A stretch of DNA of 42,888 nucleotides from a virus, in IMG/VR virus record IMGVR_UViG_3300006033_000045, positions 1 through 42,888 of that record. One strand, 5' to 3'. Of this stretch, positions 17,226 to 24,161 are shown one piece after another. The first letter of the stretch is position 1. Every line of letters begins with the position of its first letter. The notes under the pieces are model-generated. The model did no database searches and was not told the DNA's origin. It saw nothing but the letters and a program-made list of their open reading frames with translations. The translations under genes were made by a program, and so were the position numbers.

Positions 17226-18189
17226 TTTGCGTTATTGCCTTATATGAAGGGCAGGCCGTCGGGATAAATTCTTTCGGAATGTTCCCGTTATGAACTTCGC
17301 AAAACCATTCGGCGTTTTCAACAGGCCGGGCAAAGGCGCAGCTTCGGCAATTGACTTCAACGACCGCGCCTTTATGGCAAACGTCCTTCAAGTGGCAATA
17401 TCCGCATTTGTGAAACGTCGGATTATCCGAAAGACGCACGGGCGGCGTTTGCGACAAAATGATTTGTTCGGCTTTCATAATCATTTGTTCGCCCAAGCCG
17501 TGATTGAGTTTCACGACTTCAACATGCAACGAATCGTCGTTCTTGTTAATATTCAAATAAACGCAATATCGGAAATTGTATTTCTTGCCATACGTTGAAG
17601 TTTGCGCGAAATGTTCCGGCTTTGCAATTGGCATTCCGTCGTCTGCCAGCTTGTTAAAACCCGCGCCGGTTCCGTTGGTCTTGAATTCCAGCAAAACGGG
17701 TTCTTCGATGCCGTAGCGTTCGGGCAAAACTGCGATGCCGTCAAGCGACCCGCCGAAGTGCCCCATAACGTCGGAAATCCTGTATTGTGGGTATTCGCCT
17801 TTTTCGTTCGGCGCTTCGTCGCGATTTTCGAACCAAACTTTAAAGCCGATTCCTTCCAGCCATTCGACGAAACGCGCTTCTTCCCGGTGCCCACGATTAA
17901 ACAAACGTTGTTGCCGCCCTGTCGTCTTTTCATGCAAACACCAGCGGAAGACGTACCAAAGATAACGCTTACATTCGCGACCAATCAACGACGCGCCAAG
18001 GTGCGAACGGTGCCCGCCGTCGTAAGTGCGAACGCAATATTCGTCGATTTCTTCAAGAATGCGCTTTGCAAGGGCTTTTGATATGCCGGGCGAATCCAAA
18101 TTAACGCCTTGTTTTCCGTCGTTTGATTTCTTCGGCTGTTCGGCGCTGTTCGTTTTGTTCGCGTTCGTATTGCTTTCTTTGCTTGACAT
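17218..18189 (-). CDS. PD-(D/E)XK nuclease, Cas4/AddB-like with cysteine cluster
   Basis: 323-residue nuclease. The PD-(D/E)XK core is visible as GGSLDGIA (Asp, near residue 140) and VLLEFKTNG (Glu-x-Lys, near 160), with a downstream Gln/Tyr helix (FAQTSTYGKKY). A Cys in IGRECKRYLWY (near residue 72) plus CGYCHLKDVC (near 265) give the four-cysteine arrangement of 4Fe-4S Cas4/AddB exonucleases. A second Cys/His group follows (CRSCAFARP...FCEVHNG...ACPSY). It probably resects DNA ends for recombination with the Sak4-like ATPase and helicase. The ribosome site AAGGAAAAA precedes the ATG. It overlaps the DUF3268 gene by 89 bases in another frame. Confidence 0.78.
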   Translation of the reverse strand: MSSKESNTNANKTNSAEQPKKSNDGKQGVNLDSPGISKALAKRILEEIDEYCVRTYDGGHRSHLGASLIGRECKRYLWYVFRWCLHEKTTGRQQRLFNRGHREEARFVEWLEGIGFKVWFENRDEAPNEKGEYPQYRISDVMGHFGGSLDGIAVLPERYGIEEPVLLEFKTNGTGAGFNKLADDGMPIAKPEHFAQTSTYGKKYNFRYCVYLNINKNDDSLHVEVVKLNHGLGEQMIMKAEQIILSQTPPVRLSDNPTFHKCGYCHLKDVCHKGAVVEVNCRSCAFARPVENAEWFCEVHNGNIPKEFIPTACPSYKAITQNV

Positions 18190-18622
18190 TCTGTTTTTCC
18201 TTGCGGCGAATCAACGCCTTTTCGTGAGTTTGCAAATAATCGGCGGATAACGTCGCAACGTCTTTTAATTGGTCTTTGCTTAGCCATGAAATATGACATT
18301 GCGCCGGGTCAATTTCAAGCGCCAAAGCTAACCAATCATACGCCTTTGAACGCGACATTAAACCACTTTTCCAAAGTTTGTCGAATTCGTCATGCGCGCG
18401 GCTTCTAAGTTGTCGGGTTTGGCGGTCTGCCATTCGACCCAACGGAACTTCGGTTTTTGGATGACAACCGACCGCCGCGCGACAATCGTTGCAGAAATAG
18501 ATTTTAGGCCATTCACCATAAATGCGCCCGTAAATCTTATCGTTCGTTGTTAGTTCGATGTTTACCGAACAACAATTATCGCAATGCTTAGGCGGCGGCA
18601 ATGCGTCTTTTAAGTTCGACAT
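18101..18622 (-). CDS. DUF3268 zinc-finger-containing protein
   Basis: 173-residue protein. N-terminal zinc finger: CDNCCSVNIELTTND, then YGEWPKIYFCNDCRAAVGCH, then PLGRMADRQTR and AHDEFDKLWKSGLMSR. This succession is the DUF3268 signature, common in phage replication clusters; function is unknown but nucleic-acid binding is likely. The C-terminal 50 residues are highly charged (Arg/Lys/Glu/Gln), probably a helical DNA- or RNA-binding tail. The last 89 bases overlap the nuclease start. It is the first gene after a terminator-like hairpin, so read-through from the DUF669 gene may be limiting. Confidence 0.85.
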   Translation of the reverse strand: MSNLKDALPPPKHCDNCCSVNIELTTNDKIYGRIYGEWPKIYFCNDCRAAVGCHPKTEVPLGRMADRQTRQLRSRAHDEFDKLWKSGLMSRSKAYDWLALALEIDPAQCHISWLSKDQLKDVATLSADYLQTHEKALIRRKEKQNVKQRKQYEREQNEQRRTAEEIKRRKTRR

Positions 18623-18640
18623 ACGATAAATAAACCCCCA

Positions 18641-18667
18641 AAGAAAGCCGGGGCCGAAGCCCCGGCT
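18641..18667 (-). terminator. Hairpin terminator after the DUF669 gene
   Basis: On the minus strand, a nine-base-pair stem AGCCGGGGC / GCCCCGGCT closed by TTCG is followed by TTCTTT. It lies 18 bases past the DUF669 stop. Partial termination here would make the ssDNA-binding-like protein more abundant than the enzymes downstream. Confidence 0.8.
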
Positions 18668-18684
18668 AAGTTACGACCTAGCGA

Positions 18685-19470
18685 TTAACGTTGGCCCCAA
18701 GGTGCGCCGCCTGCCGGTGCCCCGCCGCCCTGTTGCCAGCCGCCCGCCTGTTGGGCCGGTTGCTGCGCGGGCTGTTGGGCCGGTGCGCCCTGACCCCAAG
18801 CCGGGGCGGCATTGCCAGCCGGTGCGCCTTGCGGTTGCTGTTGGGCAGGCTGACCGCCGCCCCATGCTGGCGCGTTGCCCTGCGGCTGCGCTGCGGGCTG
18901 TTGCGCGGGTTGCTGTTGCCCGCCCCATGCGGCCCCGCCTTGGGGTTGCTGCGGCTGTTGGGCGGGCTGTTGCTGACCGAAGCCGCCTTGGGCTGCGGGT
19001 TGCTGTTGCGGCTGCGCAGCCGGTGCGCCTTGCCCTGCCTTGCCGGGTTCGTGGCCGTTAATGTCGAACACCTTTTTAACTTCGGTGTAACCCTTCGCTT
19101 CGGGATTGCTGCCGGGTTCGTGGCCCTTTTGAAAGCCGACTTCGATAATAAACGGGATATTGTGCATTTGCGCCGAATCTTGCACGTTGAACACGCCGAT
19201 AACGTGGCAAATCGCGGAAAGCTGGCGATGTGCAATTTCTGCCGTTTGCGGGTTGGAATGGTACAGATTCAGGCGATAAGCGCCGGTCGTTCCCATTTGC
19301 GGGCCGTCAATAAGCTTCAAATTCAATTGAAGATAACCGCCGTCGTTCGCCTTGTTTGCCTTCACTTCGGAAGATTCGACGATGACCGGATGCCGACCGA
19401 CGGGCAGGCTTCCGCCGCCTTGGGTCGGGTCGAATTGTTGTGCGTTGAACGCTTGCAAAAGTTTTGCCAT
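18685..19470 (-). CDS. DUF669 ssDNA-binding-like protein with long Gln/Pro/Gly/Ala tail
   Basis: 261-residue protein. Residues 1-125 match the DUF669 family: LPVGRHPVIVESSEVK, GGYLQLNLKLIDGP, then AHRQLSAICHVIGV and FIIEVGF. DUF669 proteins are regarded as phage single-strand DNA-binding proteins. From about residue 135 to the end the sequence is low-complexity (Gln, Pro, Gly, Ala with Trp), a disordered tail about as long as the folded part. It ends APWGQR and lacks the acidic Asp-Asp-x-Pro-Phe tip of bacterial SSB. It has its own good promoter (19532-19559) and its own terminator, consistent with high expression. The tail-coding DNA is GC-rich. Confidence 0.85.
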   Translation of the reverse strand: MAKLLQAFNAQQFDPTQGGGSLPVGRHPVIVESSEVKANKANDGGYLQLNLKLIDGPQMGTTGAYRLNLYHSNPQTAEIAHRQLSAICHVIGVFNVQDSAQMHNIPFIIEVGFQKGHEPGSNPEAKGYTEVKKVFDINGHEPGKAGQGAPAAQPQQQPAAQGGFGQQQPAQQPQQPQGGAAWGGQQQPAQQPAAQPQGNAPAWGGGQPAQQQPQGAPAGNAAPAWGQGAPAQQPAQQPAQQAGGWQQGGGAPAGGAPWGQR

Positions 19471-19531
19471 GATTTCATTACCTTTTCGAAAAGTTCCGAC
19501 AGTTTAAGGCCGTCGGATTCGCCTATTCGTA

Positions 19532-19559
19532 ATTATAACGCTTCTTTTAAACTTCACAA
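19532..19559 (-). promoter_or_regulatory. Sigma70-like promoter for the DUF669 gene
   Basis: On the minus strand TTGTGA, 16 bases, then TATAAT, about 60 bases before the DUF669 start. The plus-strand boxes are TCACAA (19554-19559) and ATTATA (19532-19537). A short CCGAC...GTCGG inverted repeat lies in the leader. Confidence 0.6.
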
Positions 19560-19562
19560 GCG

Positions 19563-20243
19563 TTACGACATACATTTTTTAAAGATTGCATCCAAGTTCG
19601 GCGGTTCGATTTCGTTAAGCCGCCCGCTACGGTCGCGCGCCATGATTCCGAACGTCGGCAAACAACGGAAGCCGACGACGGGTTTTGGCTGGCCGGGAAT
19701 GTTGACTTCGCCAAGGTGCAAAATTTCGTCGTAAAGGTGCGGAACCTTAACGTTCAAGTCTTGACCGGGGAAATACGGCTTCTTCGTCGTTACGCCGTTT
19801 TCGTCTGCGCTTGCTTGCTTCGCAATCAAATAAATATGTTTGTTCGGGAAGTAATACAACGCATTTACGATTTCCATAACGCGACGCGACATTTCGCCGT
19901 AAGCTTTGCGCCCGTCTTTGTTACGGTTAAGTTCTTGCGTTAAGATGATTTCGGCAAGCTGCGAAATTGAATCAATGCCTACAGTGTCGAAGTTCTTTGC
20001 TTCCGCCGAAGTGAAAAGCCATTTAAAGAATTCGTCGATACGTTCGGGCGTGTAAGCATCCCAAGCCGGAATATTCACGGCGTCGCGCATGGATAACATG
20101 CCGGGTTCTACGACGCAAAGAACAGGGCGCGGCGCAGTCTTGATAATCGGGGTCTTGCCCATGCCCGGCCCGCCATAAACAAGCGCCTTAACCCCGAAGC
20201 GTTGCGCCAGTTCCGACGCTGGCTTTAATTGCGACATTTGCAT
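19563..20243 (-). CDS. Sak4-like RecA-fold ATPase
   Basis: 226-residue ATPase. Walker A is LVYGGPGMGKTPII near residue 25 and Walker B FDTVGIDSISQL near 90, with a downstream segment HIYLIAKQAS that fits a RecA-core strand. Size and order match Sak4-type single-strand annealing/recombination ATPases, which act with a neighbouring phage SSB; here the DUF669 gene follows. The ATG at 20243 is preferred because AAGGTG lies seven bases upstream and the protein then starts close to the ATPase core; an in-frame start at 20510 would add 89 residues overlapping the preceding gene. A second ATG two codons on is possible. Confidence 0.8.
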   Translation of the reverse strand: MQMSQLKPASELAQRFGVKALVYGGPGMGKTPIIKTAPRPVLCVVEPGMLSMRDAVNIPAWDAYTPERIDEFFKWLFTSAEAKNFDTVGIDSISQLAEIILTQELNRNKDGRKAYGEMSRRVMEIVNALYYFPNKHIYLIAKQASADENGVTTKKPYFPGQDLNVKVPHLYDEILHLGEVNIPGQPKPVVGFRCLPTFGIMARDRSGRLNEIEPPNLDAIFKKCMS

Positions 20244-20298
20244 AAATTCACCTTTTAAGTTATTGGAAAACCGACCGACGCGACCGGCTTTCGAATAA

Positions 20299-20325
20299 CC
20301 CGCTTGCTTAGTGTGGGCAAGCGGG
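20299..20325 (-). terminator. Hairpin between unknown gene and Sak4-like gene
   Basis: A nine-base-pair stem CCCGCTTGC / GCAAGCGGG with a nine-base loop. On the minus strand it is followed by TTATT, a weak U-tract, so it may act as a partial terminator or an mRNA-stabilising hairpin. The loop and stem include the recurring octamer TGTGGGCA. Confidence 0.55.
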
Positions 20326-20331
20326 AATAAA

Positions 20332-20772
20332 TCACTTCGACTTCGGCGCGACCAGTTCAAGGGCGGGCATTGCTTCTTTCGAAGTAACAACTTCGTCGAA
20401 CAGCTTTTTAAACTTTTCGGGAAGTTTCTTGTATTCGGTAATGGAAAGTTCAGGCTTCCATTTAACCAAACGTTCGGCAATAAAGACGCCTTCGGGGCCG
20501 GTCTTTTCAATCTTCGCCAAGACCTTATCGACGGCTTCGCCTTCGTTGTTCAAGTTGCGGGAAATCTTGAAAACGGCTTTCAGCTTGTAACCGTTGCCAA
20601 GTTCGAAGTTTTCGGTTCCTTCGCGCAGGGCTTCGGGGTCAAAGCTGAAAGCTTCGGCCAAAACTTCTTTACGCAACGCGGCTTCGGCGTCTTTTGCGGC
20701 GGCAAGTGCTTTAACGGCTTGTTCCCAAGCAAGAATCTTTGCGTCGCGGCTTGCTGTTTCGTTGAATGACAT
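20332..20772 (-). CDS. Conserved phage protein of unknown function
   Basis: 146-residue acidic protein. The N-terminal half is helical (AWEQAVKALAAAKDAEAALR), then FSFDPEALREGTENFELGNG and KLKAVFKISRNL suggest a small beta sheet, and the C-terminus is Lys/Glu-rich helix. The protein type is familiar from phage replication operons next to Sak4-like and DUF669 genes, but no function can be assigned. The ATG at 20772 follows AAGGA with nine-base spacing; an in-frame ATG at 20805 lacks a good ribosome site. It has a strong promoter just upstream. Confidence 0.75.
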   Translation of the reverse strand: MSFNETASRDAKILAWEQAVKALAAAKDAEAALRKEVLAEAFSFDPEALREGTENFELGNGYKLKAVFKISRNLNNEGEAVDKVLAKIEKTGPEGVFIAERLVKWKPELSITEYKKLPEKFKKLFDEVVTSKEAMPALELVAPKSK

Positions 20773-20823
20773 AATTTGGTTTCCTTCGGTTAAGCCGTCG
20801 CACAATTGCGCCGGTATGGTTCG

Positions 20824-20851
20824 TATTATACGACGGCTTTTTGGGTTGTCA
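20824..20851 (-). promoter_or_regulatory. Strong sigma70-like promoter, leftward
   Basis: On the minus strand TTGACA, 16 bases, then TATAAT: both boxes are perfect consensus. It lies about 50 bases before the 20772 gene and just past the MazG-like stop, so it can drive the recombination/replication operon independently of the 21.5 kb promoter. Confidence 0.8.
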
Positions 20852-20855
20852 AGCG

Positions 20856-21440
20856 TTACGACGAAACTTTTTCGCCTTCTTCAAGAATTCGACGTTCGCC
20901 GAACAAATCGCGATTGTTTGCGTCGTATTCGGTGAAACGGTCGGGGAAGCGATGGCGAAGCTTTGCGATGTTGGTTCGCTGGATGCCGTCGAAGGTAAGC
21001 CCACAAGCGCGGGCCAAAAGGGCGTCATACCAAAAGCCGTCGCCGACTTCTTCGCCAGCGTTCGCAACGTCGAAGGCTTCGCCATTGATTGCGGTTGCTT
21101 GCAAAGCTTCCAACAGTTCGCCCGCTTCGGTTGCTTTGCCGATGATTGCATGAATGATGTTCCGGGCCGCTTCGTTGTCTTCCGGGGAACAACTGTCGGA
21201 AATCCAAATAGGAAGCCCGTTGCAGTTCTGCCACACTTCGCCCGAAACGTTGGTAATGCCAAGGTCGCGACCGTAGAAAAGTGCCTTCTTAATGCGGTCA
21301 AGTGCGTTAAGCGCGTCGATTGCCTGTTGCAGCACTTCGCCAAAGTGCGCCAGCGGTACGCGGTCGCCGTAGAAGTGCGGGGATGCGGTCAAGTGCGCTT
21401 CGGCGATGTAGTCGAAGGGTCGTTCGTTCGTCTGGTTCAT
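20856..21440 (-). CDS. MazG-like nucleoside triphosphate pyrophosphohydrolase
   Basis: 194-residue protein with the MazG-type all-alpha metal site: ATEAGELLEALQA (ExxxE type) near residue 105 and NAGEEVGDGFWYDALL (EExxD) near residue 130, then GLTFDGIQRTNIAKLRHRFP and FTEYDANNRDL, a C-terminal pattern typical of phage MazG-like proteins. Such enzymes hydrolyse NTPs or dNTPs, adjusting nucleotide pools or alarmone levels. The N-terminal 80 residues are an extra domain of unknown role. It is the first gene leftward from the divergent control region, so among the earliest expressed. Confidence 0.78.
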   Translation of the reverse strand: MNQTNERPFDYIAEAHLTASPHFYGDRVPLAHFGEVLQQAIDALNALDRIKKALFYGRDLGITNVSGEVWQNCNGLPIWISDSCSPEDNEAARNIIHAIIGKATEAGELLEALQATAINGEAFDVANAGEEVGDGFWYDALLARACGLTFDGIQRTNIAKLRHRFPDRFTEYDANNRDLFGERRILEEGEKVSS

Positions 21441-21487
21441 AGGTTGCCCCGTTGGTTGCGCCTTGGCCCATTGCCTAGCGTTCCAGC

Positions 21488-21516
21488 ATCATAAGACAAA
21501 AAAAGTTACCGCGCAA
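21488..21516 (-). promoter_or_regulatory. Leftward early promoter
   Basis: On the minus strand TTGCGC, 17 bases, then TATGAT. It points toward the MazG-like gene and its -10 box overlaps the left arm of the inverted repeat at 21493-21530. Confidence 0.5.
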
Positions 21517-21530
21517 CAAAATTTTGTCTT
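21493..21530. promoter_or_regulatory. Candidate operator: long inverted repeat AAGACAAAA...TTTTGTCTT
   Basis: Two perfect nine-base arms (21493-21501 and 21522-21530) separated by 20 bases. One arm overlaps the -10 of the leftward promoter and the other overlaps the -35 of the rightward promoter. Together with the HTH gene immediately downstream, this is the expected layout of an autoregulated genetic switch. Binding by that HTH protein is inferred. Confidence 0.6.
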
Positions 21531-21557
21531 GTCCGAAAGAATTTTTCCCGCTACGAT
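21529..21557 (+). promoter_or_regulatory. Rightward early promoter
   Basis: TTGTCC (21529-21534), 17 bases, TACGAT (21552-21557), about 43 bases before the HTH start. Its -35 box overlaps the right arm of the candidate operator. Confidence 0.6.
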
Positions 21558-21599
21558 AGGCGGTATTGAGCAAACAACCAATGTTAGAAGGTGCCGAAC

Positions 21600-21815
21600 A
21601 TGGCCGAACCGACCAAACTTCGCGACGAAACGCGCGAACTACTGAAAAACCGCCCGGCGACGCTGGAAATCAAGACGATAGCCGCCGACCTTGGCGTTTC
21701 TGTCGGTTGGTTAAACCAGTTTGCGCGGGGTAAAATAGAAAATCCGGGCGTCGTTACTATCTGCGCGCTTAATAACTATCTGTCGAACTTCAATAAGAAA
21801 AAGGCGGCGAAGTAA
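21600..21815 (+). CDS. Cro/CI-like helix-turn-helix regulator
   Basis: 71-residue protein. The segment LEIKTIAADLGVSVGWLNQF followed by ARGKIENPGVVTICALNNYL is a clear helix-turn-helix of the Cro/XRE type, with the recognition helix VSVGWLNQFA. A basic C-terminus (NKKKAAK) follows. The ATG at 21600 is chosen because AAGGTG lies seven bases upstream. It probably binds the adjacent inverted repeat and controls both early promoters. No integrase accompanies it, so it is more likely a lytic timing regulator than a lysogeny repressor. Its stop overlaps the primase start by one base. Confidence 0.8.
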   Translation: MAEPTKLRDETRELLKNRPATLEIKTIAADLGVSVGWLNQFARGKIENPGVVTICALNNYLSNFNKKKAAK

Positions 21816-24133
21816 TGTTAAACAACATACCGCACGAAATGCGGATTTTTAAACAATGGGTTGTTTGGCGTTACGAAGATACAGACGGGCCGAAACCGAC
21901 GAAGGTTCCTTATTCCGCTTTAACCGGAAGGCTTGCCAGCGTAACCGACCCGACAACTTGGGCAAGCTTCGACGAAGTTTCGCACGCTTTTAAAACTTCC
22001 GGCATGTATAGCGGAATCGGCTTTGTATTGACCGAAGCCGACCCGTTCGCGTTTATCGACTTGGACGATACAAAAGGCGACCAAATCGGATTAGACCGCC
22101 AAATTAAAATTTACAACGAATTCGACAGTTACGCCGAAAAAAGCCCAAGCGGCAACGGTCTTCATATTATCGTAAAAGGTTCTTTGCCTTCCGGTCGTCG
22201 TCGTTCGCATATCGAAGTTTATTCTTCGGCGCGTTATATGACTATGACCGGCGACATTTACCGGAACGCCCCGATTAAAGATTGCGGCGAACTGTTGAAC
22301 GTTCTTTGGTCGCAAATGGGTTCGGGTTCTGTTGCCGCCGCTGTTTATGCAGGCGTCGCCGAAGCCAAAGAAACCGACGAAGAAGTTATAGCGCGCGCAA
22401 CCGCCGCAGCCAATGGCGATAAGTTCGCCGACCTTTACGCCGGGCGCTGGCAAGATTATTACCCGTCGCAATCCGAAGCCGACTTCGCTTTGGTCGATAT
22501 TATCGCGTTCTATACGCAAAACCGGGCGCAGATTTCCCGAATGTTTCGCGCGTCTGGTTTGGGGCAACGGGAAAAGGGAAAGCGTGTCGATTACGTTAAT
22601 TACATGCTTAACAAGTGTTTCGACCGCATGTTGCCGCCTGTAGATATTGACGGATTGCGGAACCAACTTAACGAAGCAATCGAAGCTAAGGCGAAGGCCG
22701 AACAATCGCGCGCAATGGCACAAAGCGACGCCGCCCCGCAAGCGCCGCAGCCTGTCGCAATGCCAGCCCCAACGACCAACGTTTATTCAGTTCCGCCCGG
22801 ATTGGTCGGCGAAATTGCCCAATTTATTTACGCCGCCGCGCCGCGCCCTGTTGCCGAAATCGCTTTGGCCGGGGCGCTTGGTTTTCTTGCCGGGATTGTG
22901 GGCAGGGCTTACAACGTATCAGGAACCGGGCTTAATCAATACGTCTTACTTTTGGCCCCGACCGGAACAGGTAAAGAAGCAATTGCAAGCGGCATCGATA
23001 AACTTATGGCGCAAGTTATCCGAACAGTTCCCGCAGCCGTCGATTTTATCGGGCCGGGCGAAATTGCATCGTCGCAAGCAATTATTAAATATATGTCGAA
23101 GGGGCCAACGTCGTTCGTTTCAATGGTCGGCGAATTCGGCATTTATCTTCAACAAATGGCCGCAGCTAATGCCGCGCCGCATCTTATGGGCCTTCGTCGT
23201 TTCCTGTTGGATGCTTACAACAAATCAGGCGAAGGAAAGGTTTTGCGCCCGTCGATTTATTCCGACCGCGAAAAGAACACCGCCGCAGTTATTGCCCCGG
23301 CCTTTACGTTGCTTGGTGAATCGACGCCCGAAAAGTTTTACGAAGGTTTACACGAAGGTTTGATTTCCGAAGGTCTGTTGCCGCGTTTTACAACGATTGA
23401 ATATCATGGCGACCGCCCGCCATTGAATGCAAATCACATTTACGCGCAACCAAGCTTCGAACTTATCGACCGGCTTTCGACAGTCTGCGCGCACGCGCTA
23501 ATGTTGAACAGCCAACATAAGGCCGTGCATGTTCAATTTACGCCGGAAGCGAAAGCCTTGTTCGACCAATTCGACGAACATTGCGATTTGAACATTAATG
23601 GTTCCGACAAAGAAGTTCGCCGCCATTTGTGGAACCGGGCACACATTAAAGCGATGAAACTTGCCGCGCTTGTTGCCGTCGGCTGCAACCCTTACGACCC
23701 TGTAATTACAATCGACGTTGCAACATGGGCAACGAACCTTATTGTCGCCGACGTTCGCAATTTGCTAGAACGCTTTAACGCTGGCGAAATTGGCATAGAC
23801 AACGACGAAACAAAACAGATTGCCGAAGTCGCAAAGACGATTAAACAATTTGTCGTTTCACCTTGGCAAGACGTTTCGAAGTATGCAGGCGAAGGAATGT
23901 CCAACGTTCATTCGGCGCGCATCATTCCTTATTCGTTCATACAAAGAAAGCTTGCGTCTGTTGCTGTATTCAGGAAAGACCGAATCGGCGCAACTGGCGC
24001 AATAAAACGAGCATTGAAGACACTTTGCGAACGTGGCGATTTGCAGGAAGTGAGTAAAGCCACTATGTCGAAAGACTACGGAACAACGGCACTTTGTTAT
24101 ATGATTTCCCACATTAAGGCATTCGGCCTTTAA
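21815..24133 (+). CDS. Primase-polymerase fused to DUF3987 helicase-like ATPase
   Basis: 772-residue replication initiator. Residues 1-170 resemble archaeo-eukaryotic primase/primpol domains of phages and plasmids: KQWVVWRYEDTDGPKPTKVP, IGFVLTEADPFAFIDLDD (metal-binding acidic cluster near residue 88), and SPSGNGLHIIVKG near 118. A linker rich in Ala, Gln and Pro spans about residues 290-325. From about residue 330 a DUF3987 domain begins, with Walker A LLAPTGTGKEAIASG near 380 and a second conserved region VGEFGIYLQQMA near 440. The pairing suggests primer synthesis coupled to helicase-type ATPase activity. No separate DnaB-like helicase is present, so this may be the replicative helicase-primase. 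The last 120 bases contain two of the genome's rare GAG triplets. Confidence 0.85.
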   Translation: MLNNIPHEMRIFKQWVVWRYEDTDGPKPTKVPYSALTGRLASVTDPTTWASFDEVSHAFKTSGMYSGIGFVLTEADPFAFIDLDDTKGDQIGLDRQIKIYNEFDSYAEKSPSGNGLHIIVKGSLPSGRRRSHIEVYSSARYMTMTGDIYRNAPIKDCGELLNVLWSQMGSGSVAAAVYAGVAEAKETDEEVIARATAAANGDKFADLYAGRWQDYYPSQSEADFALVDIIAFYTQNRAQISRMFRASGLGQREKGKRVDYVNYMLNKCFDRMLPPVDIDGLRNQLNEAIEAKAKAEQSRAMAQSDAAPQAPQPVAMPAPTTNVYSVPPGLVGEIAQFIYAAAPRPVAEIALAGALGFLAGIVGRAYNVSGTGLNQYVLLLAPTGTGKEAIASGIDKLMAQVIRTVPAAVDFIGPGEIASSQAIIKYMSKGPTSFVSMVGEFGIYLQQMAAANAAPHLMGLRRFLLDAYNKSGEGKVLRPSIYSDREKNTAAVIAPAFTLLGESTPEKFYEGLHEGLISEGLLPRFTTIEYHGDRPPLNANHIYAQPSFELIDRLSTVCAHALMLNSQHKAVHVQFTPEAKALFDQFDEHCDLNINGSDKEVRRHLWNRAHIKAMKLAALVAVGCNPYDPVITIDVATWATNLIVADVRNLLERFNAGEIGIDNDETKQIAEVAKTIKQFVVSPWQDVSKYAGEGMSNVHSARIIPYSFIQRKLASVAVFRKDRIGATGAIKRALKTLCERGDLQEVSKATMSKDYGTTALCYMISHIKAFGL

Positions 24134-24161
24134 ACTTAACCCAACTGAAAAAGGAAAGAAA

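Noticed and set aside
18691-19734. Plus-strand 347-codon frame opposite the DUF669 gene
   Set aside because: Its Leu/Arg/Cys/Ala-rich sequence is the complement of the Gln/Pro/Gly/Ala repeat; no supporting signals.
21600-21815. Lysogeny repressor and temperate lifestyle
   Set aside because: Only one small HTH protein is present; no integrase, excisionase, partition system or attachment site was found.
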